Shown here in pieces: positions 40,881 through 53,100 of a DNA stretch of 64,000 bases (its first letter is position 1; each line of letters opens with the position of its first letter). Under the pieces are notes generated by a model. It was not told where the DNA came from. It saw only the letters and a list, made by a program, of their open reading frames with translations, and searched no databases. The translations under genes were made by a program, and so were the position numbers. The stretch is from assembly GCA_039105265.1 (NCBI GenBank), contig JAPFFF010000014.1, positions 2,976,001 through 3,040,000 on the forward strand. Reading direction: 5' to 3'. The DNA is from Tritrichomonas musculus. Lineage: Eukaryota; Parabasalia; Tritrichomonadida; Tritrichomonadidae.

Positions 40881-43088
40881 CTACCACCTAACCGCATCAT
40901 AAACACACTAAACACACACCAACATAGTCTCGCGAAACAGCACCACCACCACAACGCTGTTTCGCGAGCATTTTTTTAGCTATTCTCCATCACATAAAAT
41001 CACAAAAAAACTACCACCTAACCGCATCATAAACACACTAAACACACACCAACAAAGTCTCGCGAAACAGCACCACCACCACAACGCTGTTTCGCGAGCA
41101 TTTTTTTAGCTATTCTCCATCACATAAAATCACAAAAAAACTACCACCTAACCGCATCATAAACACACTAAACACACACCAACATAGTCTCGCGAAACAG
41201 CACCACCACCACAACGCTGTTTCGCGAGCATTTTTTTAGCTATTCTCCATCACATAAAATCACAAAAAAACTACCACCTAACCGCATCATAAACACACTA
41301 AACACACACCAACAAAGTCTCGCGAAACAGCACCACCACCACAACGCTGTTTCGCGAGCATTTTTTTAGCTATTCTCCATCACATAAAATCACAAAAAAA
41401 CTACCACCTAACCGCATCATAAACACACTAAACACACACCAACAAAGTCTCGCGAAACAGCACCACCACCACAACGCTGTTTCGCGAGCATTTTTTTAGC
41501 TATTCTCCATCACATAAAATCACAAAAAAACTACCACCTAACCGCATCATAAACACACTAAACACACACCAACAAAGTCTCGCGAAACAGCACCACCACC
41601 ACAACGCTGTTTCGCGAGCATTTTTTTAGCTATTCTCCATCACATAAAATCACAAAAAAACTACCACCTAACCGCATCATAAACACACTAAACACACACC
41701 AACATAGTCTCGCGAAACAGCACCACCACCACAACGCTGTTTCGCGAGCATTTTTTTAGCTATTCTCCATCACATAAAATCACAAAAAAACTACCACCTA
41801 ACCGCATCATAAACACACTAAACACACACCAACAAAGTCTCGCGAAACAGCACCACCACCACAACGCTGTTTCGCGAGCATTTTTTTAGCTATTCTCCAT
41901 CACATAAAATCACAAAAAAACTACCACCTAACCGCATCATAAACACACTAAACACACACCAACAAAGTCTCGCGAAACAGCACCACCACCACAACGCTGT
42001 TTCGCGAGCATTTTTTTAGCTATTCTCCATCACATAAAATCACAAAAAAACTACCACCTAACCGCATCATAAACACACTAAACACACACCAACATAGTCT
42101 CGCGAAACAGCACCACCACCACAACGCTGTTTCGCGAGCATTTTTTTAGCTATTCTCCATCACATAAAATCACAAAAAAACTACCACCTAACCGCATCAT
42201 AAACACACTAAACACACACCAACAAAGTCTCGCGAAACAGCACCACCACCACAACGCTGTTTCGCGAGCATTTTTTTAGCTATTCTCCATCACATAAAAT
42301 CACAAAAATACTACCACCTAACCGCATCATAAACACACTAAACACACACCAACAAAGTCTCGCGAAACAGCACCACCACCACAACGCTGTTTCGCGAGCA
42401 TTTTTTTAGCTATTCTCCATCACATAAAATCACAAAAAAACTACCACCTAACCGCATCATAAACACACTAAACACACACCAACAAAGTCTCGCGAAACAG
42501 CACCACCACCACAACGCTGTTTCGCGAGCATTTTTTTAGCTATTCTCCATCACATAAAATCACAAAAATACTACCACCTAACCGCATCATAAACACACTA
42601 AACACACACCAACAAAGTCTCGCGAAACAGCACCATCACCACAACGCTGTTTCGCGAGCATTTTTTTAGCTATTCTCCATCACATAAAATCACAAAAAAA
42701 CTACCACCTAACCGCATCATAAACACACTAAACACACACCAACAAAGTCTCGCGAAACAGCACCACCACCACAACGCTGTTTCGCGAGCATTTTTTTAGC
42801 TATTCTCCATCACATAAAATCACAAAAATACTACCACCTAACCGCATCATAAACACACTAAACACACACCAACAAAGTCTCGCGAAACAGCACCACCACC
42901 ACAACGCTGTTTCGCGAGCATTTTTTTAGCTATTCTCCATCACATAAAATCACAAAAATACTACCACCTAACCGCATCATAAACACACTAAACACACACC
43001 AACAAAGTCTCGCGAAACAGCACCATCACCACAACGCTGTTTCGCGAGCATTTTTCAGCTATTCTCCATCACATATAAATCACAAAAA
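40881..43088 (+). repeat. left array: 17 copies of a 130-bp hairpin repeat
   Basis: Each unit starts CTACCACCTAACCGCATCAT and contains stem CTCGCGAAACAGC, a 14-base loop ACCACCACCACAAC and stem GCTGTTTCGCGAG (13 bp, perfect). The spacing is 130 bp throughout. Units differ only at a few sites: CATAG/CAAAG, AAAAAAA/AAAAATA before CTACC, and CACCACC/CATCACC in the loop. The AAAAATA and CATCACC variants occur only in the inner six units. The unit is much more GC-rich than the surroundings. Confidence 0.95.
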
Positions 43089-43221
43089 CTTTCCAATATT
43101 AATATCTAAGAAGAATTAGACAAACATAACTTAAAAAATAAACTTAACATATTATAAAAATACTCTTATTTAATTTATTTTAAAAAATATTTTTTTATTT
43201 AATAATATCATTTTTCTTTTT
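43089..43221. other. short spacer between left array and transposase gene
   Basis: AT-rich 3' flank of the minus-strand transposase gene; nothing else seen. Confidence 0.5.
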
Positions 43222-45573
43222 TTAGCCAAAAAATCTATTTTCACCTGCTATATTATCTGCAGAAATCCAGCATTCAATTTTAAAAGTTGCTAGTACTGCT
43301 AAAATATTTAGATCATTTTTTTCTATATCTTCTTTTGTATATATGACTTTTTTAATGTGTTCCATATAATTGTAAAAACACAATGAATCAATATCTTCTC
43401 CTAGCTTTGGATACACTAAACGGATTTCATGTTTTACTTGAAAATATTTTTCTTTTATTAATTTATCGATTTCATCATCTGTTTCACTAAACCAGAAATT
43501 TATTTCTTTATTATCTTCTTTTTCTTTCGATTGATTGAACGCATATTTGCAGTTTTTCTTATTAAATATTATTTTTTTTACTTCGTCGTCATCATCAATG
43601 ACTGATGTGTAGTTTTTTTTATAGTTATCAAAATCAATCTTGATAAAAGGAGGCAATTCATATCTAAAACATTGAAGAAATTCTTTTGATAACTGCGATA
43701 TTATTGGTATCATTTCATCATTCTGATAAAATGGATATTGAGTACAAAAAAATGAACAAATTTTTTGAACTAAAAGGTCAATATTTGAATTATATTTTTG
43801 ACCTTCATAAAATGAATTTGGGCAAAATTTGAAAGATAATAAAAACAATTCATAAAAATCAATATCTGTTTTTAAAATAACATTTTGGAAAAAATCATTG
43901 AAAATTAACTTGTGCAAAACTGTATGAATACATGGAAACTTAACGCCATATATAGACAAGTTATAAATATCATCTTCACAATCACAATTTTTTTGAGAGA
44001 ATTGTAAATATTGATCGTCTTTTTTTTTCAAAATTTCTCTTATTTTTTCACGAATTTTTGAATGCTTTTTGTTAAATAAACTTCTGAATGATTCTTCTCT
44101 ATTTTTTAAATAACTAAAAATATAATCTGTTATACTTTTTATGCCTGATTTAATGGAGAAAGTTCCATGTTTGTTGAGGGTTTGGTTAATATTCCCATGT
44201 GCTCCTTCCGAATGGTTGGAACACCTGGGAATATGATATGCACGTCTGTACCAATTTGCCCACTTTGGTAAAAAATATTTACTTTGAATAATTTTTTCGT
44301 TATGAGTGTTTTTTTCATTTTCAATTTCTTCTGGTAAAGTTAACATTATTTCTATATTACACAATTTTTCATTAATTTTGTCAAGAATTTTCTGATTTAA
44401 TTCTAAAAGTTCAACTTTTTCTTTATATGCATAAATTTCTGCCAAAATTTCTTCACGAATTTGTAAAAATTCAATTTTAGTTTTACATTTCAGAATTTTT
44501 CTGACCCAAAATCCAAAACCAGAATTGGCTCCAAAAGCTTCAATTAAATGGCGGTGACAAAAATGATTTTGCATAAAATGTTTTTTAGAAAAGGATATTA
44601 TGGCATCACCCATATCTGAAAGAACGTGTTTTTTTTCAAATGATCCAGAATCTATTTTAAAATGAGACAGTCCATCAAAAAGTAGTTCATAAAGTTGTGT
44701 TTTTTCTGTAGGATAAATTGAAAGCGCAAATGGAATAGAACTATTATAAATAACACAATGAAATATACAATAATTATAAGGGCGGATTGCTTTAAAAGAA
44801 GCGTCTATTTCTAAAAAATGCATTTGTCTAACAATTTCAACTGCCCAAGGCATAATATAAACTAAACCTTTTAAAACTTTTGAAACGTTATTGTAAGTGA
44901 ATATTGAACCGTTTCTTTTTAAAAATTTTAAATTTAAATATCTGCAATCATTACTATCTAAGGTTTTTATTAACACAAAACCAGGTAAATGCTGAACCAT
45001 TTGGTATAAATCATTGTGCGTTGGTATTGAACTTTGTTGTTGTTTTTGAGTTTTAATGCATAAAAAGCAATTGAAAGCGACTTTTAAGAATTTCGGAGAA
45101 GAAACAGGCTTTTTGGCAACATAATTCCCTAGCGTATATAAAACTGAATTTGGATATAAAAGATACTTATTCATATTATTTGTGCTATTAAAGAATAAAA
45201 AATTTTCTTTATCTTGGAATAACATATGAAAACAAATAAAATATATATCGTTTATTTTTATCCTGTTTAACTGGTTAAAGCTATCTTTGAGATAAACATG
45301 AATATTAGTATAATTATCTGTAATTGTAATTTTTACAGATTCCGAATTTGGCTCTTTTAAAGTAATGTGTCTTGCTTTTATTGATATAACATTTGAATAT
45401 GTTGCAAAATTGGTACAAAAATACTTATCAGTTAAAGAATCAGCAAAATCTAATAATGCAATGAGATCAAACTTTGGTTGATTTTGTGGAAATATTTCGA
45501 TCCATTTTCTTTGGCGCGTTGTATAAAATATATCATCAGTTAATAAAGGAGGATTGGTTGTATAGAAAAGCAT
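43222..45573 (-). CDS. Mutator-like (MULE) transposase with SWIM zinc finger
   Basis: 783 aa, uninterrupted. The DDE core has the MULE pattern: D257 in LEIDASF, then SSIPFALSIYPTEKTQLYEL, D320 in HVLSDMGDA, the MULE-specific C-x-x-H as CHRH (339-342), and E456 in SNHSEGAHGN. Downstream is a SWIM-type zinc finger C530-x-C532 ... C548-x-H550, usual in MuDR-family transposases. The N-terminal ~240 residues (Phe/Tyr/Asn-rich) should hold the terminal-repeat DNA-binding part. The C-terminal ~180 residues are acidic and Phe/Tyr-rich. All expected catalytic positions are present, so it could be an active source for its own family. It does not obviously explain elements A and B, whose ends differ. 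Confidence 0.92.
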   Translation of the reverse strand: MLFYTTNPPLLTDDIFYTTRQRKWIEIFPQNQPKFDLIALLDFADSLTDKYFCTNFATYSNVISIKARHITLKEPNSESVKITITDNYTNIHVYLKDSFNQLNRIKINDIYFICFHMLFQDKENFLFFNSTNNMNKYLLYPNSVLYTLGNYVAKKPVSSPKFLKVAFNCFLCIKTQKQQQSSIPTHNDLYQMVQHLPGFVLIKTLDSNDCRYLNLKFLKRNGSIFTYNNVSKVLKGLVYIMPWAVEIVRQMHFLEIDASFKAIRPYNYCIFHCVIYNSSIPFALSIYPTEKTQLYELLFDGLSHFKIDSGSFEKKHVLSDMGDAIISFSKKHFMQNHFCHRHLIEAFGANSGFGFWVRKILKCKTKIEFLQIREEILAEIYAYKEKVELLELNQKILDKINEKLCNIEIMLTLPEEIENEKNTHNEKIIQSKYFLPKWANWYRRAYHIPRCSNHSEGAHGNINQTLNKHGTFSIKSGIKSITDYIFSYLKNREESFRSLFNKKHSKIREKIREILKKKDDQYLQFSQKNCDCEDDIYNLSIYGVKFPCIHTVLHKLIFNDFFQNVILKTDIDFYELFLLSFKFCPNSFYEGQKYNSNIDLLVQKICSFFCTQYPFYQNDEMIPIISQLSKEFLQCFRYELPPFIKIDFDNYKKNYTSVIDDDDEVKKIIFNKKNCKYAFNQSKEKEDNKEINFWFSETDDEIDKLIKEKYFQVKHEIRLVYPKLGEDIDSLCFYNYMEHIKKVIYTKEDIEKNDLNILAVLATFKIECWISADNIAGENRFFG

Positions 45574-47177
45574 AAATTAAAAAATAATAATTAACGGAAC
45601 AAGAAAATTGTAAACGGAAGATCAAAATAGGAGTAAAAAATAGATATAAATATTTTGTAATATGATTTTAAAGTATAGTTGGTGGACATAATTATGTTTT
45701 TGGGACATAATCATGTTTGCTCAACTTTTTGAATGGTACACAAAAATAAAACACATTTTTCTCAATACTTTTTAAAGATAATTTGATAATATTATATACT
45801 TTATTAATGTATTTTATGTACATCATTATTTAATTAAATGAGCTATTATATTTGTGATTTATATGAAATTTTGCCATTAATGTAAAAAAAAGTCAAAATG
45901 CTTATTTTATTCTCAATAATTGAAACTTGGGATTTAATAATAATATCATTAATTCATAATCAGTAATGATATAATTTTGTCAGATAATTGATATCTAAAA
46001 ACTTTCATATAAGAAAATTTTGATGCACAAAATAAAGTTAAAAATCATATCACTTTTTTGTTTTTTTCCAATAAAAAATAAAAACTTTTAAATTTTTATT
46101 TAAATATTTGATATAATGCATATAGTATAATGATATTGAAAGAATAAAATTGGCGGTTCTACTCAAGATCTATTACCTTAATGAAAAAGGGTAACTTCTG
46201 AAATAACTTAAAAAGACTTTCAATTTTAGACATTGAGAAATTATTTTCATTATTTTAATAGTTCTTCTATACTTACCTAATATTTATTGATTAATTGCTA
46301 TTTTTAATGCTATTATAATAGAAAAAATAAAAAAGTGTAATTTGTATATTTCTTAGAAAAACCTGAAATCTTGATGGACAACAATGATTTTTAGAGGATT
46401 AATAATATATTTCATTGTATGTATTATCAAATAATGTAATTCTGAAATCATATCAATTATGCATGAGTGATTTATGAATGATTTTGAATGAAAAAAAGAA
46501 AAATGAAATTTTTCCAAGATTGATTCTTTTTCAACCATATTATTATATTTAATATATTATATGCATCATATAGATGATTAATACTGCATCTAATTTGAAA
46601 TAAAATAAACTCATTTTTCAAAATTAGTAATTTTGTATGAATGATTTTTGTCATATTTTGAAAACACTTTTTCTTTTTATATAATTATTATTTCAATAAA
46701 TTTTTTTCTAAAATATAATATATACATTATATTCTAAAATAATAACTATGTTAGAGCAAATTAAAACAACCTTTATTTAATGGTAAAAGCATGAAATGTG
46801 ATATGAAATGAGTTTTTTGATTAGTGAAATGAAAATGAAACCATTTTTTCTAATTATCTATTTTATTTCAATAAATAATAATGATACATTTTAATTATAG
46901 ATGAAAAGTAAATTATAATTTTTTTCAAATAATAAAAAAATATTCAGAAATTAAAAATTCGATATCATATTTATGATCAAATTTAGTTTGATAAAAGTGA
47001 ATGAAAATCGGGGAATAGAATGTATTCAATATGATATTAATTGTTCTACAATTGTTTTTTTAAAAGTCCAATTTGAATATATAGAAATGATGTGAAAACA
47101 TAATTATGTCTCCAAAACAGAATTATGTCCACCAACTATATTTAGTTTTGTCTGTTTAAATTTTTATAATGAGATTA
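45574..47177. other. transposon interior: 5' flank of transposase and nested element E
   Basis: Apart from element E (45676-47138) there are ~100 bp of transposase leader and ~40 bp before the right array. No gene seen. Confidence 0.6.
45676..47138. mobile_element. TA-flanked DNA element E, 1463 bp, nested in the Mutator-like element
   Basis: Ends: TAGTTGGTGGACATAATTATG (left, 45676) and on the minus strand TAGTTGGTGGACATAATTCTG (right), ~45-bp inverted repeats holding two GGACATAATTATG-like blocks. TA lies outside both ends (45674-45675, 47139-47140). No coding capacity. Same design and start (TAGTT-GTGGACA) as element D, so the same transposon superfamily, with different block sequence. 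Confidence 0.78.
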
Positions 47178-50100
47178 TGTGGTAGTTTTTTTGTGATTTT
47201 ATGTGATGGAGAATAGCTAAAAAAATGCTCGCGAAACAGCGTTGTGGTGATGGTGCTGTTTCGCGAGACTATGTTGGTGTGTGTTTAGTGTGTTTATGAT
47301 GCGGTTAGGTGGTAGTTTTTTTGTGATTTTATGTGATGGAGAATAGCTAAAAAAAATGCTCGCGAAACAGCGTTGTGGTGATGGTGCTGTTTCGCGAGAC
47401 TATGTTGGTGTGTGTTTAGTGTGTTTATGATGCGGTTAGGTGGTAGTTTTTTTGTGATTTTATGTGATGGAGAATAGCTAAAAAAAATGCTCGCGAAACA
47501 GCGTTGTGGTGGTGGTGCTGTTTCGCGAGACTATGTTGGTGTGTGTTTAGTGTGTTTATGATGCGGTTAGGTGGTAGTATTTTTGTGATTTTATGTGATG
47601 GAGAATAGCTAAAAAAATGCTCGCGAAACAGCGTTGTGGTGGTGGTGCTGTTTCGCGAGACTTTGTTGGTGTGTGTTTAGTGTGTTTATGATGCGGTTAG
47701 GTGGTAGTATTTTTGTGATTTTATGTGATGGAGAATAGCTAAAAAAATGCTCGCGAAACAGCGTTGTGGTGGTGGTGCTGTTTCGCGAGACTTTGTTGGT
47801 GTGTGTTTAGTGTGTTTATGATGCGGTTAGGTGGTAGTTTTTTTGTGATTTTATGTGATGGAGAATAGCTAAAAAAATGCTCGCGAAACAGCGTTGTGGT
47901 GGTGGTGCTGTTTCGCGAGACTTTGTTGGTGTGTGTTTAGTGTGTTTATGATGCGGTTAGGTGGTAGTATTTTTGTGATTTTATGTGATGGAGAATAGCT
48001 AAAAAAATGCTCGCGAAACAGCGTTGTGGTGGTGGTGCTGTTTCGCGAGACTTTGTTGGTGTGTGTTTAGTGTGTTTATGATGCGGTTAGGTGGTAGTTT
48101 TTTTGTGATTTTATGTGATGGAGAATAGCTAAAAAAATGCTCGCGAAACAGCGTTGTGGTGGTGGTGCTGTTTCGCGAGACTTTGTTGGTGTGTGTTTAG
48201 TGTGTTTATGATGCGGTTAGGTGGTAGTATTTTTGTGATTTTATGTGATGGAGAATAGCTAAAAAAATGCTCGCGAAACAGCGTTGTGGTGGTGGTGCTG
48301 TTTCGCGAGACTTTGTTGGTGTGTGTTTAGTGTGTTTATGATGCGGTTAGGTGGTAGTTTTTTTGTGATTTTATGTGATGGAGAATAGCTAAAAAAATGC
48401 TCGCGAAACAGCGTTGTGGTGGTGGTGCTGTTTCGCGAGACTTTGTTGGTGTGTGTTTAGTGTGTTTATGATGCGGTTAGGTGGTAGTTTTTTTGTGATT
48501 TTATGTGATGGAGAATAGCTAAAAAAATGCTCGCGAAACAGCGTTGTGGTGATGGTGCTGTTTCGCGAGACTTTGTTGGTGTGTGTTTAGTGTGTTTATG
48601 ATGCGGTTAGGTGGTAGTTTTTTTGTGATTTTATGTGATGGAGAATAGCTAAAAAAATGCTCGCGAAACAGCGTTGTGGTGGTGGTGCTGTTTCGCGAGA
48701 CTTTGTTGGTGTGTGTTTAGTGTGTTTATGATGCGGTTAGGTGGTAGTTTTTTTGTGATTTTATGTGATGGAGAATAGCTAAAAAAATGCTCGCGAAACA
48801 GCGTTGTGGTGGTGGTGCTGTTTCGCGAGACTTTGTTGGTGTGTGTTTAGTGTGTTTATGATGCGGTTAGGTGGTAGTTTTTTTGTGATTTTATGTGATG
48901 GAGAATAGCTAAAAAAATGCTCGCGAAACAGCGTTGTGGTGGTGGTGCTGTTTCGCGAGACTATGTTGGTGTGTGTTTAGTGTGTTTATGATGCGGTTAG
49001 GTGGTAGTATTTTTGTGATTTTATGTGATGGAGAATAGCTAAAAAAATGCTCGCGAAACAGCGTTGTGGTGGTGGTGCTGTTTCGCGAGACTTTGTTGGT
49101 GTGTGTTTAGTGTGTTTATGATGCGGTTAGGTGGTAGTTTTTTTGTGATTTTATGTGATGGAGAATAGCTAAAAAAATGCTCGCGAAACAGCGTTGTGGT
49201 GGTGGTGCTGTTTCGCGAGACTTTGTTGGTGTGTGTTTAGTGTGTTTATGATGCGGTTAGGTGGTAGTTTTTTTGTGATTTTATGTGATGGAGAATAGCT
49301 AAAAAAATGCTCGCGAAACAGCGTTGTGGTGATGGTGCTGTTTCGCGAGACTATGTTGGTGTGTGTTTAGTGTGTTTATGATGCGGTTAGGTGGTAGTAT
49401 TTTTGTGATTTTATGTGATGGAGAATAGCTAAAAAAATGCTCGCGAAACAGCGTTGTGGTGGTGGTGCTGTTTCGCGAGACTATGTTGGTGTGTGTTTAG
49501 TGTGTTTATGATGCGGTTAGGTGGTAGTTTTTTTGTGATTTTATGTGATGGAGAATAGCTAAAAAAATGCTCGCGAAACAGCGTTGTGGTGGTGGTGCTG
49601 TTTCGCGAGACTTTGTTGGTGTGTGTTTAGTGTGTTTATGATGCGGTTAGGTGGTAGTATTTTTGTGATTTTATGTGATGGAGAATAGCTAAAAAAATGC
49701 TCGCGAAACAGCGTTGTGGTGGTGGTGCTGTTTCGCGAGACTTTGTTGGTGTGTGTTTAGTGTGTTTATGATGCGGTTAGGTGGTAGTTTTTTTGTGATT
49801 TTATGTGATGGAGAATAGCTAAAAAAATGCTCGCGAAACAGCGTTGTGGTGGTGGTGCTGTTTCGCGAGACTTTGTTGGTGTGTGTTTAGTGTGTTTATG
49901 ATGCGGTTAGGTGGTAGTTTTTTTGTGATTTTATGTGATGGAGAATAGCTAAAAAAATGCTCGCGAAACAGCGTTGTGGTGGTGGTGCTGTTTCGCGAGA
50001 CTTTGTTGGTGTGTGTTTAGTGTGTTTATGATGCGGTTAGGTGGTAGTTTTTTTGTGATTTTATGTGATGGAGAATAGCTAAAAAAATGCTCGCGAAACA

Positions 50101-53100
50101 GCGTTGTGGTGGTGGTGCTGTTTCGCGAGACTATGTTGGTGTGTGTTTAGTGTGTTTATGATGCGGTTAGGTGGTAGTATTTTTGTGATTTTATGTGATG
50201 GAGAATAGCTAAAAAAATGCTCGCGAAACAGCGTTGTGGTGGTGGTGCTGTTTCGCGAGACTTTGTTGGTGTGTGTTTAGTGTGTTTATGATGCGGTTAG
50301 GTGGTAGTTTTTTTGTGATTTTATGTGATGGAGAATAGCTAAAAAAATGCTCGCGAAACAGCGTTGTGGTGGTGGTGCTGTTTCGCGAGACTTTGTTGGT
50401 GTGTGTTTAGTGTGTTTATGATGCGGTTAGGTGGTAGTTTTTTTGTGATTTTATGTGATGGAGAATAGCTAAAAAAATGCTCGCGAAACAGCGTTGTGGT
50501 GGTGGTGCTGTTTCGCGAGACTTTGTTGGTGTGTGTTTAGTGTGTTTATGATGCGGTTAGGTGGTAGTTTTTTTGTGATTTTATGTGATGGAGAATAGCT
50601 AAAAAAATGCTCGCGAAACAGCGTTGTGGTGGTGGTGCTGTTTCGCGAGACTATGTTGGTGTGTGTTTAGTGTGTTTATGATGCGGTTAGGTGGTAGTAT
50701 TTTTGTGATTTTATGTGATGGAGAATAGCTAAAAAAATGCTCGCGAAACAGCGTTGTGGTGGTGGTGCTGTTTCGCGAGACTATGTTGGTGTGTGTTTAG
50801 TGTGTTTATGATGCGGTTAGGTGGTAGTATTTTTGTGATTTTATGTGATGGAGAATAGCTAAAAAAATGCTCGCGAAACAGCGTTGTGGTGGTGGTGCTG
50901 TTTCGCGAGACTATGTTGGTGTGTGTTTAGTGTGTTTATGATGCGGTTAGGTGGTAGTATTTTTGTGATTTTATGTGATGGAGAATAGCTAAAAAAATGC
51001 TCGCGAAACAGCGTTGTGGTGGTGGTGCTGTTTCGCGAGACTTTGTTGGTGTGTGTTTAGTGTGTTTATGATGCGGTTAGGTGGTAGTATTTTTGTGATT
51101 TTATGTGATGGAGAATAGCTAAAAAAATGCTCGCGAAACAGCGTTGTGGTGGTGGTGCTGTTTCGCGAGACTTTGTTGGTGTGTGTTTAGTGTGTTTATG
51201 ATGCGGTTAGGTGGTAGTTTTTTTGTGATTTTATGTGATGGAGAATAGCTAAAAAAATGCTCGCGAAACAGCGTTGTGGTGGTGGTGCTGTTTCGCGAGA
51301 CTATGTTGGTGTGTGTTTAGTGTGTTTATGATGCGGTTAGGTGGTAGTTTTTTTGTGATTTTATGTGATGGAGAATAGCTAAAAAAATGCTCGCGAAACA
51401 GCGTTGTGGTGGTGGTGCTGTTTCGCGAGACTTTGTTGGTGTGTGTTTAGTGTGTTTATGATGCGGTTAGGTGGTAGTATTTTTGTGATTTTATGTGATG
51501 GAGAATAGCTAAAAAAATGCTCGCGAAACAGCGTTGTGGTGGTGGTGCTGTTTCGCGAGACTTTGTTGGTGTGTGTTTAGTGTGTTTATGATGCGGTTAG
51601 GTGGTAGTTTTTTTGTGATTTTATGTGATGGAGAATAGCTAAAAAAATGCTCGCGAAACAGCGTTGTGGTGGTGGTGCTGTTTCGCGAGACTTTGTTGGT
51701 GTGTGTTTAGTGTGTTTATGATGCGGTTAGGTGGTAGTTTTTTTGTGATTTTATGTGATGGAGAATAGCTAAAAAAATGCTCGCGAAACAGCGTTGTGGT
51801 GGTGGTGCTGTTTCGCGAGACTTTGTTGGTGTGTGTTTAGTGTGTTTATGATGCGGTTAGGTGGTAGTTTTTTTGTGATTTTATGTGATGGAGAATAGCT
51901 AAAAAAATGCTCGCGAAACAGCGTTGTGGTGGTGGTGCTGTTTCGCGAGACTTTGTTGGTGTGTGTTTAGTGTGTTTATGATGCGGTTAGGTGGTAGTTT
52001 TTTTGTGATTTTATGTGATGGAGAATAGCTAAAAAAATGCTCGCGAAACAGCGTTGTGGTGGTGGTGCTGTTTCGCGAGACTTTGTTGGTGTGTGTTTAG
52101 TGTGTTTATGATGCGGTTAGGTGGTAGTTTTTTTGTGATTTTATGTGATGGAGAATAGCTAAAAAAATGCTCGCGAAACAGCGTTGTGGTGATGGTGCTG
52201 TTTCGCGAGACTATGTTGGTGTGTGTTTAGTGTGTTTATGATGCGGTTAGGTGGTAGTATTTTTGTGATTTTATGTGATGGAGAATAGCTAAAAAAATGC
52301 TCGCGAAACAGCGTTGTGGTGGTGGTGCTGTTTCGCGAGACTATGTTGGTGTGTGTTTAGTGTGTTTATGATGCGGTTAGGTGGTAGTTTTTTTGTGATT
52401 TTATGTGATGGAGAATAGCTAAAAAAATGCTCGCGAAACAGCGTTGTGGTGGTGGTGCTGTTTCGCGAGACTTTGTTGGTGTGTGTTTAGTGTGTTTATG
52501 ATGCGGTTAGGTGGTAGTATTTTTGTGATTTTATGTGATGGAGAATAGCTAAAAAAATGCTCGCGAAACAGCGTTGTGGTGGTGGTGCTGTTTCGCGAGA
52601 CTTTGTTGGTGTGTGTTTAGTGTGTTTATGATGCGGTTAGGTGGTAGTTTTTTTGTGATTTTATGTGATGGAGAATAGCTAAAAAAATGCTCGCGAAACA
52701 GCGTTGTGGTGGTGGTGCTGTTTCGCGAGACTTTGTTGGTGTGTGTTTAGTGTGTTTATGATGCGGTTAGGTGGTAGTTTTTTTGTGATTTTATGTGATG
52801 GAGAATAGCTAAAAAAATGCTCGCGAAACAGCGTTGTGGTGGTGGTGCTGTTTCGCGAGACTTTGTTGGTGTGTGTTTAGTGTGTTTATGATGCGGTTAG
52901 GTGGTAGTTTTTTTGTGATTTTATGTGATGGAGAATAGCTAAAAAAATGCTCGCGAAACAGCGTTGTGGTGGTGGTGCTGTTTCGCGAGACTATGTTGGT
53001 GTGTGTTTAGTGTGTTTATGATGCGGTTAGGTGGTAGTATTTTTGTGATTTTATGTGATGGAGAATAGCTAAAAAAATGCTCGCGAAACAGCGTTGTGGT

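Noticed and set aside
46353-46654. Two 60-codon minus-strand frames in element E
   Set aside because: AT-rich chance frames in a non-coding nested element.
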